A DNA stretch of 64,000 nt from Annona cherimola (lineage: Eukaryota > Streptophyta > Magnoliopsida > Magnoliales > Annonaceae). Below are positions 10,961 to 23,632 of this stretch, piece after piece. The notes below the pieces were generated by a model, which worked only from the letters and a program-made list of their open reading frames with translations, was not told the DNA's origin and did no database searches. A program made the translations under genes and the position numbers. The stretch is taken from contig CM059971.1 in NCBI GenBank assembly GCA_030490835.1, positions 40,658,012 through 40,722,011 on the forward strand, written 5' to 3'. The number at the start of each line of letters is the position of its first letter. Positions within the stretch are counted from its first letter, which is position 1.

Positions 10961-11656
10961 AGGACATTTATATGTCCTAAAACATTATCATGAAATCCTT
11001 TGTTCATAAGGACAATTCTATGTCCTTGCACATTTTCATAAAACATTTATTCTTAAAATTACTTACAAGCCACGTCCGAGCTTGTTAAAGCAAAACATGC
11101 ATGTTTTACCCTTTATAATTAATTCCCTTTTGTCTTGTGTGAACATTTCCAATGTTCCAAGACCTTTACACAAAACCATCTTTTGCCAGTGGACGTTTTA
11201 CGTCCAAAATATTCTTCTCATAAATCCTTTGGCAAATGAGGACATTCTCATGTCCTAAAACATCATTTACATAAGCCTTTCTCAGCAAAGGACATTCTTA
11301 TGTCCAAAAACATTTTTCATCATAAAATCCTTTAGCCAAGAGACATTTAATGTCTCAAAAGATGTTTCACATAACTTCCTTTGGCAATGGACATTCATAT
11401 GTCCTAAAACACCTTTCATTAAAAAACTTTGGCATTGGACATTCTCATGTCCATAAACACTTTTCATTTAGGCTCTTTAATAATGGACATTCTTATGTCC
11501 AAAAATAAGTTTGACATAAATCTTTTTCATAATCCCCGTCTTGGGGCTTGTTTATAACAAACAAGGCATATAAGATACATAAACCATTTTCATAAAAATA
11601 TTTCCTTTCATTCCTGTTATTTACACTTTTGTGTAAAATACCCTATTTTTAGGGTA
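10961..11656. repeat. Hairpin array, main block (L left LTR)
   Basis: Successive hairpins, stem-loop-stem: AGGACAT-TTAT-ATGTCCT (10961), AAGGACA-ATTCTA-TGTCCTT (11008), ACAAGC...GCTTGT (11065), a nested GTCTTG/GAACATT hairpin (11132-11163), GGACGT-TTT-ACGTCC (11191), AGGACAT-TCTC-ATGTCCT (11239), GGACAT (11290), GAGACATT-T-AATGTCTC (11340), GGACAT (11389), TGGACAT (11436), TGGACAT (11484), CCCC-GTCTT-GGGG (11534), CTTGTTT...AAACAAG (11548), TTTACAC...GTGTAAA (11620), TACCCT...AGGGTA (11639). Starts are mostly 47-60 bases apart. Linkers resemble AAAACATTTTTCATAAA, so it looks like a diverged tandem array whose units each hold a dyad. Confidence 0.85.
11092..11107. repeat. 16-bp palindrome AAAACATGCATGTTTT in the array
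   Basis: Perfect self-complementary word within the hairpin block. The matching place in the right LTR (near 19549) reads AAAACATACAAGTTTT, where the symmetry is lost. Confidence 0.8.
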
Positions 11657-11773
11657 ACCATTTCAAAAAAATATTTTTAGGATAACTTTTCTTAAAAATG
11701 CTTTCATGTCCTAATCTTTGGGCTTTTCAAAAATAAAACATAAGCAAATGCATTTCTCCCCATCCAGTAGTGA

Positions 11774-11786
11774 CACTTAGCAAGTG
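11774..11786. repeat. Conserved CACTT-AGC-AAGTG hairpin
   Basis: Found at the same relative place in all four L-family LTRs: S1 (2675, loop ATC), here (AGC), right LTR (20244, AGC) and S2 (49592, ACC). The stem is constant and the loop varies. Followed by GATCAT in all copies. Confidence 0.75.
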
Positions 11787-12914
11787 ATCATGCAACCTTT
11801 TGGAAGAGAATCCTTAACAGCACGCTTGCTAGGCGGGTGTTCCTTTATCCTGCTCCCATCTTAGGTAGGGCGCCGCTGGCACTCCTGCCATCCCTTAGCG
11901 ACTTGGCCATATGTAGAGTGGGCCCCGGTCATCCCAACCGTGCTCTACAACTGGCCTATTCCGTGTACTGGTGCACCATACATCATCATGACGGACCGCA
12001 GTCCATTTGGTTTAAAGTATTACAGACCGCAGCCCGTGTCCTTTAAAACCAGGATCATAGACCTCAGTCTGCATCCATAACTTAAGAACATCACAGACTG
12101 AAGTCTATGTCTTTAAAAAAATTATTTTCAAATGCACATCGCAGACCGTAGTCCGTGTCAACTTGTAAAGCGAGCGCACCCACTTTAAACAAGTTGTCAT
12201 TTGAAATCTAATTTTAGGTTGACCTTCCTTAAATTCTTTCGAAAATATTTTGAGTAAAATATTTTGATAAACATTTGAAATGTTTGAAAAATAATACATC
12301 TTAAAATCCTAATAAAAGAATTTCAAGTCTTTTGAATTTTCAAAATTAAACTATATATTTTCTAACATTTTCTTGGTTTCCATTTTAGGGCCTTTTGCTC
12401 ACAAAAGTTATGCAATTATGCTACCCTATCTCAACCACCCTAATAATCAAATTATTGTCCACCTATCTATTATACCATTTTTACATAAGGAGTTTGCATA
12501 ATCTTTTGCATACCATTTAGCAACCCGAAATCAAACCATTTTATGAAATCAACATAGGAGGTTGGTCATCCTTAAATCCCCTTCAACAACATTCGTGTAA
12601 ATATTTTTTTCAACATATTTTCAACATAGATTTCCTTATCTAAAAGAAATCAAAAGTTTTCGAATATTATTTCAAAACATATGGACTATGTCCAAATCAT
12701 CATTTATTATATAATTATCATGACCTAGCAAAACAAATCTTTTTCATAAATCAATTCCCCTTTTCCTTTTTCTTTTTCTTTCATAAATATAATTGTTTAT
12801 CACAAATTATGGTAGAAATAACTCAAAACTTATTTACAAATAATACTTTGTGAAAAAGGGTAAAATTCTTTTTTTTTATAAAATACTTTTGAAACAACAT
12901 CATAAAGAACTTGC

Positions 12915-13125
12915 TTGCTTATAAGCAAATTCTTAAAAACCATCGACATAAAATGTGAAATCCTTTGAAAATATTATCGTAGAGAACTTGCTTACTCATA
13001 AGCAAATTTCTCAATCCATTAACATAAAGCATTGCCAATCCAAGGCAACACTTGTCATAAATTCTTTATCTTAAGATGGTTGCTTGCTTCGTATGAAGCA
13101 AACCTTGAGGCTTTTCATTAAAGCC
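12915..13125. repeat. Hairpin array, TTGCTT block (L left LTR)
   Basis: TTGCTTATAAGCAA (12915-12928), a longer one with outer GAGAA/TTCTC arms (about 12982-13012), TTGCC-AATCCAA-GGCAA (13033), TTGCTTC-GTAT-GAAGCAA (13084-13101), GGCTTT-TCATT-AAAGCC (13109-13125). S1 keeps the TTGCTTC stem with loop TAAT, and S2 has related TTGCTTAC...GTAAGCAA forms. Confidence 0.8.
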
Positions 13126-13219
13126 ATCATTTTTCAAAACTTGTGGCTTTACAATAAAACCTTCATTTTTCAAAACTTGTGGCTTTACAATAAAACCTTC
13201 ATTTTTCAAAACTTGTGCA
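13107..13219. repeat. 36-bp minisatellite in L left LTR (3 units)
   Basis: A unit of about 36 bases (GGCTTTACAATAAAACC plus TTCATTTTTCAAAACTTGT) is present three times here, counting a divergent first unit. The right LTR has two at about 21507-21583. Because LTRs are identical at insertion, a unit was gained or lost afterwards. Confidence 0.8.
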
Positions 13220-13415
13220 TGCCCATTCATCAACACATAATCATAAATATTTCATTCACATATCATCATATAGAAAGAAAATATATTTTAGAAAGTTAGC
13301 TTGCTTACCTGAGATCGCTATAATCCTTTTCTTCCATTCTTTTCCTTGCCTTTGCCTAGATAAATGAAAATAACATTTCATTTATTTGCATCATCTTCAA
13401 ATACTTATATTCCTA

Positions 13416-13675
13416 AGGTTTTCCAACCTACATAAGTTTATCTAGCTTAACCCACTTGTCTTTCAAGTCGGGTATTCGTACGTATCGACATAGCCTATAC
13501 ATATCAAATCATCCATTCATTTTTAATACCCTTATGTAGGGTAAACTTATATCCATATAACAATCATTTATTAAATTATTATTTGGAGGTTCATTACCTC
13601 AATTTATCATTTTTAACATATTTTCCATTTTTCATACATCGGTGCTCATTTTAAGCACTTAGTTGCTAACTAAGA
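13416..13675. repeat. Hairpin array, 3rd block (L left LTR)
   Basis: AGGTT-TTCC-AACCT (13416), ACTTG-TCTTT-CAAGT (13454), TACCCT-TATGT-AGGGTA (13527), GAGGT-TCATT-ACCTC (13586), GTGCT-CATTTTA-AGCAC (13642), CTTAGTT-GC(T)-AACTAAG (13659). Every stem has a different sequence, yet size and loop are alike. Confidence 0.8.
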
Positions 13676-16180
13676 CATCATATAGTAATATCAAAAATTG
13701 AGATTATCATTATTTACTTAAACAGTACCCTAATCCACATTTTTCATCATATTGTTATGTATTTTTGCATTTTAACAACTTACATAATCCATATATTATT
13801 TATTCATACCCATCCTTCCATACAAGTCCATTTTTCAACACATACTTATGTGTTTCTTAAACTTTTTCAAAATAGCAACATGTATCTCAATTCAGCATGA
13901 TTAAACTCCTTAATTAACATATAATTTAGGGTTTATTTATGAAATTTTAATCCATTTATCATAGGGTTCCCAAAACAACAACTTAAGAACCCGTTTTTTG
14001 TCATTTCAATGCTCTCTTTAGCAACATGGTCTAAACCGATTTTTAATCCAAATTTTCCAGCCTTAAACCATACTTTTCTTAACCCAAATTTAGTATATTA
14101 ACACATATTTGAATCCCATAATTAAATGGTTTCCATACAACAACTTTCATATACATCTTGGGTACCCTTTGCACCCCTCTTTGGATATCCCTTTGCATAT
14201 CTTCAAAAAATCATATTTAGGGTAATCTTGTTTACCTCTAATAGGTTAAACCTTCATAATCACTTGTTTATATCCTATTATAAGTTAAATTCCATCACAA
14301 AAACCTGAAATTTAACATTTAACTTGATTTATTCCTTAAGCTGTCTCTGAAATTTCTATCATACCTTAATAACTACATGGATTAACCAAAATAAAATTTT
14401 CAGTATGAAATATTTAGTATTTTTATTTATTTTGGTATTTTTATTCTATTGGACAGCAGCATCCCTTTTCAGACATCCTGAATCACGTAAATTATGGGGT
14501 ATATTTATACCCATCAAAACCTAATTTTTATTTTGGTCGTGTGATCCTCAAGATGTCTTATTCATCCTTTAAACATTTCAGCCTAAAATTCCTTTCATAA
14601 AAGTTATTAAAAATCATTTGGTGCAGCTGATCCTACCACCCGTTCAATCCTGTCCAGGTTGATTTTTCCAGATTTTTAATTTGGAACGTGCTTATCCTTT
14701 TAAACTGAAAATTGGGTCGTTCCTTAATGACCACATCATGAGTCTTCCCAAAAATGTTCATGCTAAAAAGCATTCATTAATTGTTTCTTCCATATTTTCT
14801 TTTCCAGGTCCAGATTTACTACACATGAGTGTAGATTGGATGATATGGGCTGATTAATCCCCAAATTAAACTTTATAAACCAACGTATTTAACTAAGCAT
14901 ATTTAATCTTTAAAACATGTTCCTTAAGATGTCTTTTATGACTCAAAACCATGATTCTAAATCAAGAAGAAAACTTGAAAATTGGAAGGATTAAACTCAA
15001 CGGGTACTTACCCGATTTGGTTGAATCTTTGCCCCGAGCTTCTTGAGATTTTCCTTCCCTTTTTCCTTCTTATTTTCCTTCTCTTTTCTCCCTTTCCTTT
15101 CTGCTGGGGTCGTGTGAGGCTTGCTGGATTTTTGGAGAATTTTTTCCCCTTAGTTTCCTCTCTTTTCTCTCTCTCTCTCTCTTGCTATGGACGTCACTTA
15201 GGTTGGTTGCTGGAATTTTCCAGCAACTATGTCCCCCTTTTGATTCCATTTGAAGTCCACATAAATGTGCACTTATCCCTTGTACACTTGGCTATTTTTA
15301 CCCAAGTAAAATTGAGTAATTATCTTAATGAAAAAATCACAAAATCATGCATTTATGGGCCACCTAGCTGTCCACACATGGGACGTCCACCTTGCTGCCC
15401 ATTTTGGCATTTTGTGGCTGATATATATGGCCCCTTTAATCCCTCATTAACTATGCTAGAGGTTAGACTAATTACATGGGCATTTTAGAATTTTTAAAAA
15501 TAAAAAATCTGATTTTTGGGTGCTAATCCACCCATCTCTTGCCACCTTATCCCATGCTTAATGGCTTTGTCTTTTTCTCCATAAATGAGTTTCAACTTTT
15601 TGTGATTAAGAATATCCCTTGATAATTAGCTTAATCCATTCCCACCATATCGCTTATCTCATCGATTTATCCATCTCGCTCGAGTTTCGTCTCAAACCGA
15701 GTTTTCCAACTCAAGTTATGATCACTTGAATTTGTCCTTGGAGTGTAGGCTAAAAATGATTAATCATTGCCTTAATCCCATCATGATTTTCATAATCCAC
15801 TCCATTCATAAGGTTGGGCCCACCGTCGTGAGCTTACATTTCAAATTTCATTGAATTACGAAATACAAATTACGAATTTTTTTATCATTTTTCACCTTAA
15901 TTTCATAATTACATTTTAGTCTCCATAATTTAAATCATGATTATTAACATAATTATTCATGACACATTGTCACCTTTAAATCCTCATTAAGCCCCTCGGG
16001 TCATACAGACTCACTTTGGGCTCCGGCGATTAAATTTTTAATCACTGTTTCCAATGGAAACCTTAATTCAAAATGTGGTATAATTCACAAAAATCATTCA
16101 AAATCCGTTTAATACATATACACGTCATAATTACATTCCCAATACATATATATGAGTCCTACTTGGGTCCAGGTATCACA

Positions 16181-16225
16181 ATCCTTCCCCTCTTATAACA
16201 GGTTTTGTCCCGAAACCTATTATAT
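16181..16225 (-). other. L polypurine tract and conserved 3' end
   Basis: On the minus strand: TTTCGGGACAAAACC, then a few bases, then AAGAGGGGAAGGAT directly before the LTR TGTGATACC. The purine tract primes plus-strand DNA. The TTTCGGGACRAAA word upstream of the PPT is, from memory, typical of Tekay/Del elements. Confidence 0.7.
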
Positions 16226-17334
16226 TTCAAATGGCGGGGGTAAAGCTCATATAAATTTGCTAACTTATCATTTTCCTCCAATATTTCAACGGTTCACTAC
16301 GCTTCCACTGCACTACTCTGTCCTAGTGGCATTTTTGGCCTTGGTCCAATAGACCTATCACTTGTCTCTACTACTTCCTTGTTCATACATGGGTTTCTCA
16401 TTGGCATTTGTCCTTTCATTTGTGTCATTTCACACTGTTTTTCCTTGTACATAGAAAAATTGCATCATTTCTCATCTTATCATTGGGTAAGTTTTAAGTT
16501 ATCCATTCATTCATAAAAATCTATAGCAATTATTTTCACATTTCATTAATATAACATAATACATTCATTTTATAATATAGAGCAAAAGTTGCTCTCATAT
16601 AGGGTTTCATACATGAAATTTAATACATGTCTTAGCAAAAAACACTTTAGCTAAGTTATCCATTCTTTCTCCTCTCATAATGTCTACCACTAGATTTTAC
16701 CATCGTAGACTATCCATTAGGAATACCAGTACTAAACCAGTCTAAAATATTTTCTTCCTTATCTCCCTTTCCAGTTTCCATAAACTAGTAAGGGTCCTTA
16801 TCATTTTCAATTTTTTTTTCTAATCTCATTTCTTATTAATATCATAGAGAAATTATCTCTCCCGTACCTATCTTTCAATCATATCGGAATTGAAAAGAAT
16901 TCCGATAATCATTCTTGCCTTCATTTTTCTTCATTTATCTACCATTCCTTGCTATGATACACCAACTTCTGTGGCATCATATGTGTAATCTTCTTTTCCT
17001 TCCATACATGCTAACTAGGCATAGTTTGCTACATTTCTCTGCATTAAGTTACAGAGACTTCCTATCAACTATAGCTATCAATTGAGTTGATCTTTCCTAC
17101 TCTTTTCTTTTCCTACATCAGAGTCCTTAATCTTTAGGGTCAAGTTATCCTTGCCCTAATTGTACATGTTCACTATCAACATGTGTTATATCCTGATATC
17201 CTGTTGGAAGATATTTCTTATCAATTCTTCCAGATTACCTTCTTTGATTATGGCATAATAGCTATTTACGGTTTCCTGTTACTTATAAGCATTGTCAATT
17301 AATGCTTGGACATTACATTTGACTACATGTTCAA

Positions 17335-17443
17335 ACCTTGAACATGTTCTTGGGTTCAGTCATCCACTGCTCAGCCTAAATAAAATCTGATTCACCTGAG
17401 AACTTAGGTATATGCTCAACTACAAAGGCGTTGATAACCTCCC
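17335..17443 (-). pseudogene. L gag scrap (Tekay-like), one internal stop
   Basis: Reading the minus strand from 17443 gives REVINAFVVEHIPKFSGESD, then FI-stop-AEQWMTEPKNMFKV. E0 gag at 29340-29470 reads RRAINAFLTQRPPKFSGEPD, then PVQAEQWMTEIKKLFRI. The match over ~35 residues, including KFSGE and AEQWMTE, shows the L core descends from a Tekay-like gag. Neighbouring sequence is too decayed to extend the match. This is the only coding trace I found in L. Confidence 0.75.
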
Positions 17444-18829
17444 TACTTGCTTTATCATAACATCATCAATCTTTAAGGGTTTTGGTACTAGGTTAAAAAT
17501 TATTACCTGTACCGGTCCGTCTTTTCACCTTCTTCTAATTGGTCCTATTGGGCCTTTTATGTTTCTATCTCCTTATCATTCATTCTTATAGGAAGTGCAG
17601 CCTACATCGGCCTGTTTCCTTCCTATCTTCTTGTCTGATCCTATTGGGGAAAATCCAAAGATTGTGAACCATTCTATCATTTAGGCTACCCAACCTCGGG
17701 TGGCTTATCCCACGGCTTCTTTTTATAGCCGCAGTTATCTATTCTTTTTACCTGTGTGGTATGACCTGTAGTGGTAGCACCTTCAATCCTTTGACTTAGG
17801 GTTTATAGTTGCCCATCGTTGACGAGCCCTTGGACTCACTTATCGTCACTGCCCTTGGTCGTTTAGACTTGCTACTTGCTTCTCTTCTTTCTTATTGACT
17901 CATATCGGCAACTGCCTTTCCCTTGTTCAAAACTAAGTGATAGGCATGTTGTAGAATGCAACATATAAAATTATGTCAATAGAATTTCTTATCATAATAT
18001 TCATTCATATCACACATAGTCAATATGATCATTTCTGATCATAGAATCATCATACATAGTAAATTTTATAATCTAGAAAGATCAATGACCTTTCCTTTTT
18101 CATATATGCACTTAGCATCTGAATGAAATCAAATGCATTTATATTTTCATAACATCAAACATCATACATTCATTTAGGAATCAAAAGGATCAAAAGAAAC
18201 TCCTTTTTTCCTACATTTCTCATTTCTATCTTCGCTTTTCATGGTGTAAAGTTGCTTTTCTTTATACATACAGATTATATTCACATAACCTGTCATTTTA
18301 TCATAAACATAAACTCTAAACCAACAATCACTTAGAAAGTTGGTGCCTTGGTGCCTATCATATGACCGCCAGGTGCCTTCCATATGTCCACCATAGCTCT
18401 GCACCTTAGACATATATATCATATAGCACCATCTTATGCTATCTTATGTAAGATATGGTAAAACCTTAGATATGGGGGGTCTCTATGCAGGGTTCCATAA
18501 CCCGTCAGCTGTTCTAATTCCCTTCTATCCTTTGTCTTTTCTTAAATTCTCCTACCTCCTGCTTAATCTCATTGTCCTCATATCATTTTTCCTTCATATA
18601 CCATCTACACAATGAAATATAGCAAACCAACTATATTTCCTTAAATAACTATATTCTTATGTCATAATGACGCACAATATAAGACAATACACATCGTATA
18701 TGTTTTATAATCCCAATCTGTCTCTTTCAACATTTTTCATTTTTCTTCTATATCTATCTATCAATCCTTGCTGAAATATCATCTTTGTGATATCAAATCT
18801 TTTCTTACCACGCCTATTTACCAATCCAT

Positions 18830-18841
18830 GCTCTGATACCA
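18830..18841 (-). other. L primer-binding site, initiator tRNA-Met type
   Basis: Minus strand TGGTATCAGAGC, five bases from the 5' LTR end. This is the common plant initiator-Met PBS. It fixes the orientation of L as minus. Confidence 0.9.
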
Positions 18842-18846
18842 ACTCC

Positions 18847-21800
18847 TGTGGCGCCCCAAATTGAGACGTCACTTCCTTACCTCAAGACATTATTGATTGA
18901 TAAATGTGAATCAGGATTGTTGCCCTGATCACGCGGCGGGTTCTTAATTGGAACTCGTCCAATTTTTTTTTTCAATTCATTCCTTTTATCTATCATCATT
19001 CATTTCATTCCACACTACATCTTTCATCATACAAGCACCATTATGCTTGTAATAAAATTTCATAATTCTTTCATAGCATTCATCATGCTTTTCTACGATA
19101 ACATTTACATTTCATACATACATCCATACAAGCATTGGATCATGTATAACTTATAATTCTAAATAAGTTCATATATACATCAACATACCTTGAATCTTTG
19201 ACCAGGCTATCACATTTCATTCCTTATAGCCCACATGGCTACCATCACGTACCTTTCCTTTATTGCATAAATTTGCATCCTCTTGAGTTTCCAGGTACCT
19301 GTCTATGGTTTGGAAAAATAAAACGTGAGTGATAACTCAGTAAGTAAGCTTTTTATCATTAGGGCAAGACTTCCTTGAAAACCTTTTTGATAAACATCTT
19401 GAACACCTTTTTCCTGAGGACATTTATATGTCCCAAAATATTATCATGAAATCCTTTGTTCATCAGGACAATTCTATGTACTTGAACATTTTCATAAAAC
19501 ATTCATTCTTAAAATTACTTAAAAGCCACGTCCGAACTTGTTAAAGCAAAACATACAAGTTTTACCCTTTATAATTAATTCATTTTTGTCTTGAGTGAAC
19601 ATTTCCAATGTTACAAGACCTTTACACAAAACCATCTTTTGCCAGTGGACGTTTTATGTCCAAAACATTTTTCTCATAAATCCTTTGGCAAAGGAGGACA
19701 TTCTTATGTCCTAAAACATCATTTACATAAGCCTTTCTCAGAAAAGGTCATTTTTATGTCCAAAAATATTTTTCATCATAAAATCCTTTAGCCAAGAGAC
19801 ATTTAATGTCTCAAAACATTTTTCACATAGCTTCCTTTGGAAATGGACATTCATATGTCCTAAAATACCTTTCATTAAAACACTTTGGCATTGGACATTC
19901 TCTTGTCCATAAACACTTTTCATTTAGGCTCTTTAATAATGGACATTCTTATGTCAAAAAACAAGTTTGACATAAATCCTTTTCATAATCCCCATCTTGG
20001 GGCTTGTTTATAACAAACAAGGCATATAAGATACATAAACCATTTCCATAAATACATTTGCATAAAAAAATTTCCTTTCATTGCTGTTATTCACACTTTT
20101 GTGTAAAATACCCTATTTTTAGGGTAACCATTTCATAAAAATCCTTTTAGGATAACTTTTCTTAAATATGCTTTCATGTCCCAATCTTTGGGCTTTACAA
20201 AAGCAAAACATAAGCAAATACATTTCTCGCCATCCAGTAGTGACACTTAGCAAGTGATCATGCTACCTTTTGGAAGAAAATCCTTAACAGCACGCTAGCT
20301 AGGTGGCTGTTCCTTTATCCTGCTCCCATCTTAGGAAGGGTGCCGCTGGCACTCCTGCCATCCCTTAGCGACATGACCATATGTAGAGTGGGCCCCGGTC
20401 ATCTCAACCGTGCTCTACAACCGGCCTATTCCGTGTACTGGTGCACCATACATCACCATGACGGACCACAGTCCGTTTGGTTTAAAGTATTATAGACCGC
20501 AGCCCGTGTCCTTTAAAACCGGAATCACAAATCTTAGTCTGCATCCATAACTTAAGAACATCACAGACTGAAGTCTGTGTCTTTAAAAAAATTATTTTCA
20601 AAAACACATCATAGACCGCAGTCCATATCAACTTATAAAGCGAGCGCACCCACTTTAAACAAGTTGTCATTTGAAATCTAATTTTAGGATGACCTTCCTT
20701 AAATTCTTTCGAAAATATTTTGAGTAAAAAATTTTGATAAACATTTGAAATGTTTGAAAAATAATATATCTTAAAATCCTTATAAAAGAATTTCAAGACT
20801 TTTGAATTTTCAAAATTAAACTATATATTTTCTTAACCACCCTAATAATCAAATTATTGTCCACCTATCTATTATACCATTTTTACATAAGGAGCTTGCA
20901 TAATCTTTTTCATACCATTTTGCAACCCAAAATGAAACCATTTTATGAAATCAACATAGGAGGTTGGTCATCGTTAAATCCCCTTCAACAACATTCGTAT
21001 AAATATTTTTTTCAAGATATTTTCAACATAGATTTCCTTATCTAAAGGAAATCAAAACTTTTCGAATATCATTTCAAAACATATGGACTGTGTCCAAATC
21101 ATCATTTATTATTTAATTATCATGACCTAGCAAACCAAATCTTTTTCATAAATCAATTCCCCTTTTCCTTTTTCTTTTTCTTTCATAAACATAATTGTTT
21201 ATCACAAATTATGGTAGAAATAACTCAAAATGAATTTACAAATAATACTTTGTGAAAAAGAGTAAAATTCCATTTTTTTATAAAATACTTTTGAAACAAC
21301 ATCATAAAGAATTTGCTTGCTTATAAGCAAATTCTTAAAAACCATCGACATAAAATGTGAAATCCTTTGAAAACATTATCGTAGAGAACTTGCTTACTTA
21401 TAAGCAAATTTCTCAATCCATTAACATAAAGCATTGACAATCCAAGGCAACACTTATGATAAATTCTTTATCTTAAGATCGTTGCTTGCTTCGTATGAAG
21501 CAAACCTTGAGGCTTTTCATTAAAGCCATCATTTTTCAAAACTTGTGGCTTTACAATAAAACCTTCATTTTTCAAAACTTGTTCTTGCCCATTCGTCAAC
21601 ACATAATCATAAACATTTCATTCACGTATCATCATATAGAAAAAAAATATTATTTTAGAAAGTTCACTTGCTTACCTGAGATCGCCATAATCCCTTTCTT
21701 CCATTCTTTTCCTTGCCTTTGTCTAGATAAATGAAAATAACATTTCATTTATTTGCATCATCTTCAAATACTTATATTCCTAAGGTTTTCCAACCTACAT

Positions 21801-23589
21801 AAGTTTATCTAGCTTAACCCACTTGTCTTTCAAGTCGGGTATTCGTACGTATCGACATAGCCTATACATATCAAATCATCCATTCATTTTTAATACCCTT
21901 ATGTAGGGTAAACTTATATCCATATAACAATAATTTATTAAATTATTATTTGGAGGTTCATTACCTCAATTTATCATTTTTAACATATTTTCCATTTTTC
22001 ATACATCGGTGCTCATTTTAAGCACTTAGTTGCTAACTTAAACATATATAATAATCTCAAAATTTGAGATTATCATTATTTACTTAAACAGTACCCTAAT
22101 CTATGTTTTTCATCATGTTGTTATGTATTTTTGCATTTTAACAACTTACATAATCCATATATCATTTATTCATACCCATCCTTCCATACAAGTCCATTTT
22201 TCAACACGTACTTATGTGTTTCTTAAACTTTTTCAAAATAGGAACTTGTATCTTGATTTAGAATGATTAAAACCCTTAATTAACATATAATTTTGGATTT
22301 ATTTCTGAAATTTTAATCCATTATCATAGGGTTCCCAAAACAGCAACTTAAGAACCCGTTTTTCGTCGTTTCAATGCTCTCTTTAGCAACATGGTCTAAA
22401 CAGATTTTTAATCCAAAAATTTCAGCCTTAAACCATAATTTTCTTAACCCAAATTTAGGGTATTAACACATATTTGAATCTCGTAATTAAATGGTTTCTA
22501 TACAGCAACTTTCATATACATCTTGGGTAATCTTTGCACCCCTCTTTGGACATCCCTTTGCATATCTTCAAAAAATCATATTTAGGGTAATACTGTTTAC
22601 CTCTAATAGGTTAAAACCTAATAATAACTTGTTCAATTCTATTATAAGTCAAATTCCATCACAAAAACCTGAAATTTCACATTTATCTTGATTTATTCCT
22701 TAAGCTGTCCATAATGTTGAATTCAGGCACACTGAATTCTCAAAATCTTTAATTAATGTCAAATCAAGTATTTTTGATCTGAAATTTCTACCATACATTA
22801 ATAACTACATGGATTAACCAAAATAAATATTTTAAGCATGAAATATTTTGTATTTCTTTTTATTTTGGTATTTTTATTCTGGTGGACAGCAACATCCCTT
22901 TTCAGACAGCCTGAATCATGTAAATTATGGAGTATATTTATACCCATCAAAACCTAATTTTTATTTTTTATATGTGATTCCCAAGATGTCTTATTCATCC
23001 TTTAAATTTTTCAGCATAAAATTCCTTTTATAGAAATTATTGAAAATCATTTCGTGCAGCTGATCCTGCCACCCGTTCAATCCTATCTAGGTTGATTTTT
23101 CCAGATTTTTAATTTGGAACGTGCTTATCCTTTTAAACTGAAAATTGGGTAGTTCCTTAATGACAACATCATTAGTCTTCCAAAAAATTTTTATGCTAAA
23201 AAGAATTCATTAACTATTTCTTCCATATTTTCTTTTCCAGGTCCAGATTTACTACACATGAGTGTAGATTGGATGATATGGGCTGATTAATCCCCAAATT
23301 ACACTTTATAAACCAACGTATTTAACTAAGCATATTTAATATTTAAAAAATGTTCCTTAAGATGTCTTTTATGACTCAAAACCATGATTCTAAATCAAGA
23401 AGAAAACTTGGAAATTGGAAGGATTAAACTCAACGGGTACTTACCCGATTTGGTTGAATCTTTGCCCCGAGCTTCTCGAGATTTTCCTTCCCTGTTTCCT
23501 TCTTCTTTTCCTTCTCTTTTCCCCTTTCCTTTCTGCTGGGGTCGTGTGAGGCTTGCTGGATTTTTGGAGAATTTTTTCTCCTTAGTTTC

Positions 23590-23632
<43 letters not shown>

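Larger units (their letters stand above)
10391..16180 (-). repeat. L left LTR (3' LTR of the element), 5790 bp
   Basis: It pairs with 18847-24606 nearly base for base. Four blocks of short inverted repeats stand out: 10961-11656, about 12010-12150 (AGAC...GTCT type), 12915-13125 and 13416-13675. Towards 14980-15490 a (CT)-rich segment gives an open frame with no family features; I regard it as non-coding. The rest is AT-rich with no recognisable gene. Confidence 0.88.
16181..18846 (-). other. L internal region, no intact ORF
   Basis: Between the two L LTRs. Apart from the PBS, PPT and gag scrap listed separately, no protein is recognised. Hairpin-like words continue, e.g. AGAGCAA..TTGCTCT near 16578 and ATCGGAATT..AATTCCGAT near 16890. 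Six-frame reading is full of stops. Confidence 0.75.

Noticed and set aside
10961..11530. Regularly spaced dyads at ~50 bp suggest a CRISPR-like array
   Set aside because: CRISPR repeats are identical and spacers unique. Here stems vary and the linkers are the similar part; the setting is a plant LTR with TG..CA ends and a TSD.
18830..18841. Possible tRNA gene at the PBS words (also 35566, 56117)
   Set aside because: Only the 12-19 bases complementary to a tRNA 3' end are present, directly beside LTR ends; no cloverleaf.
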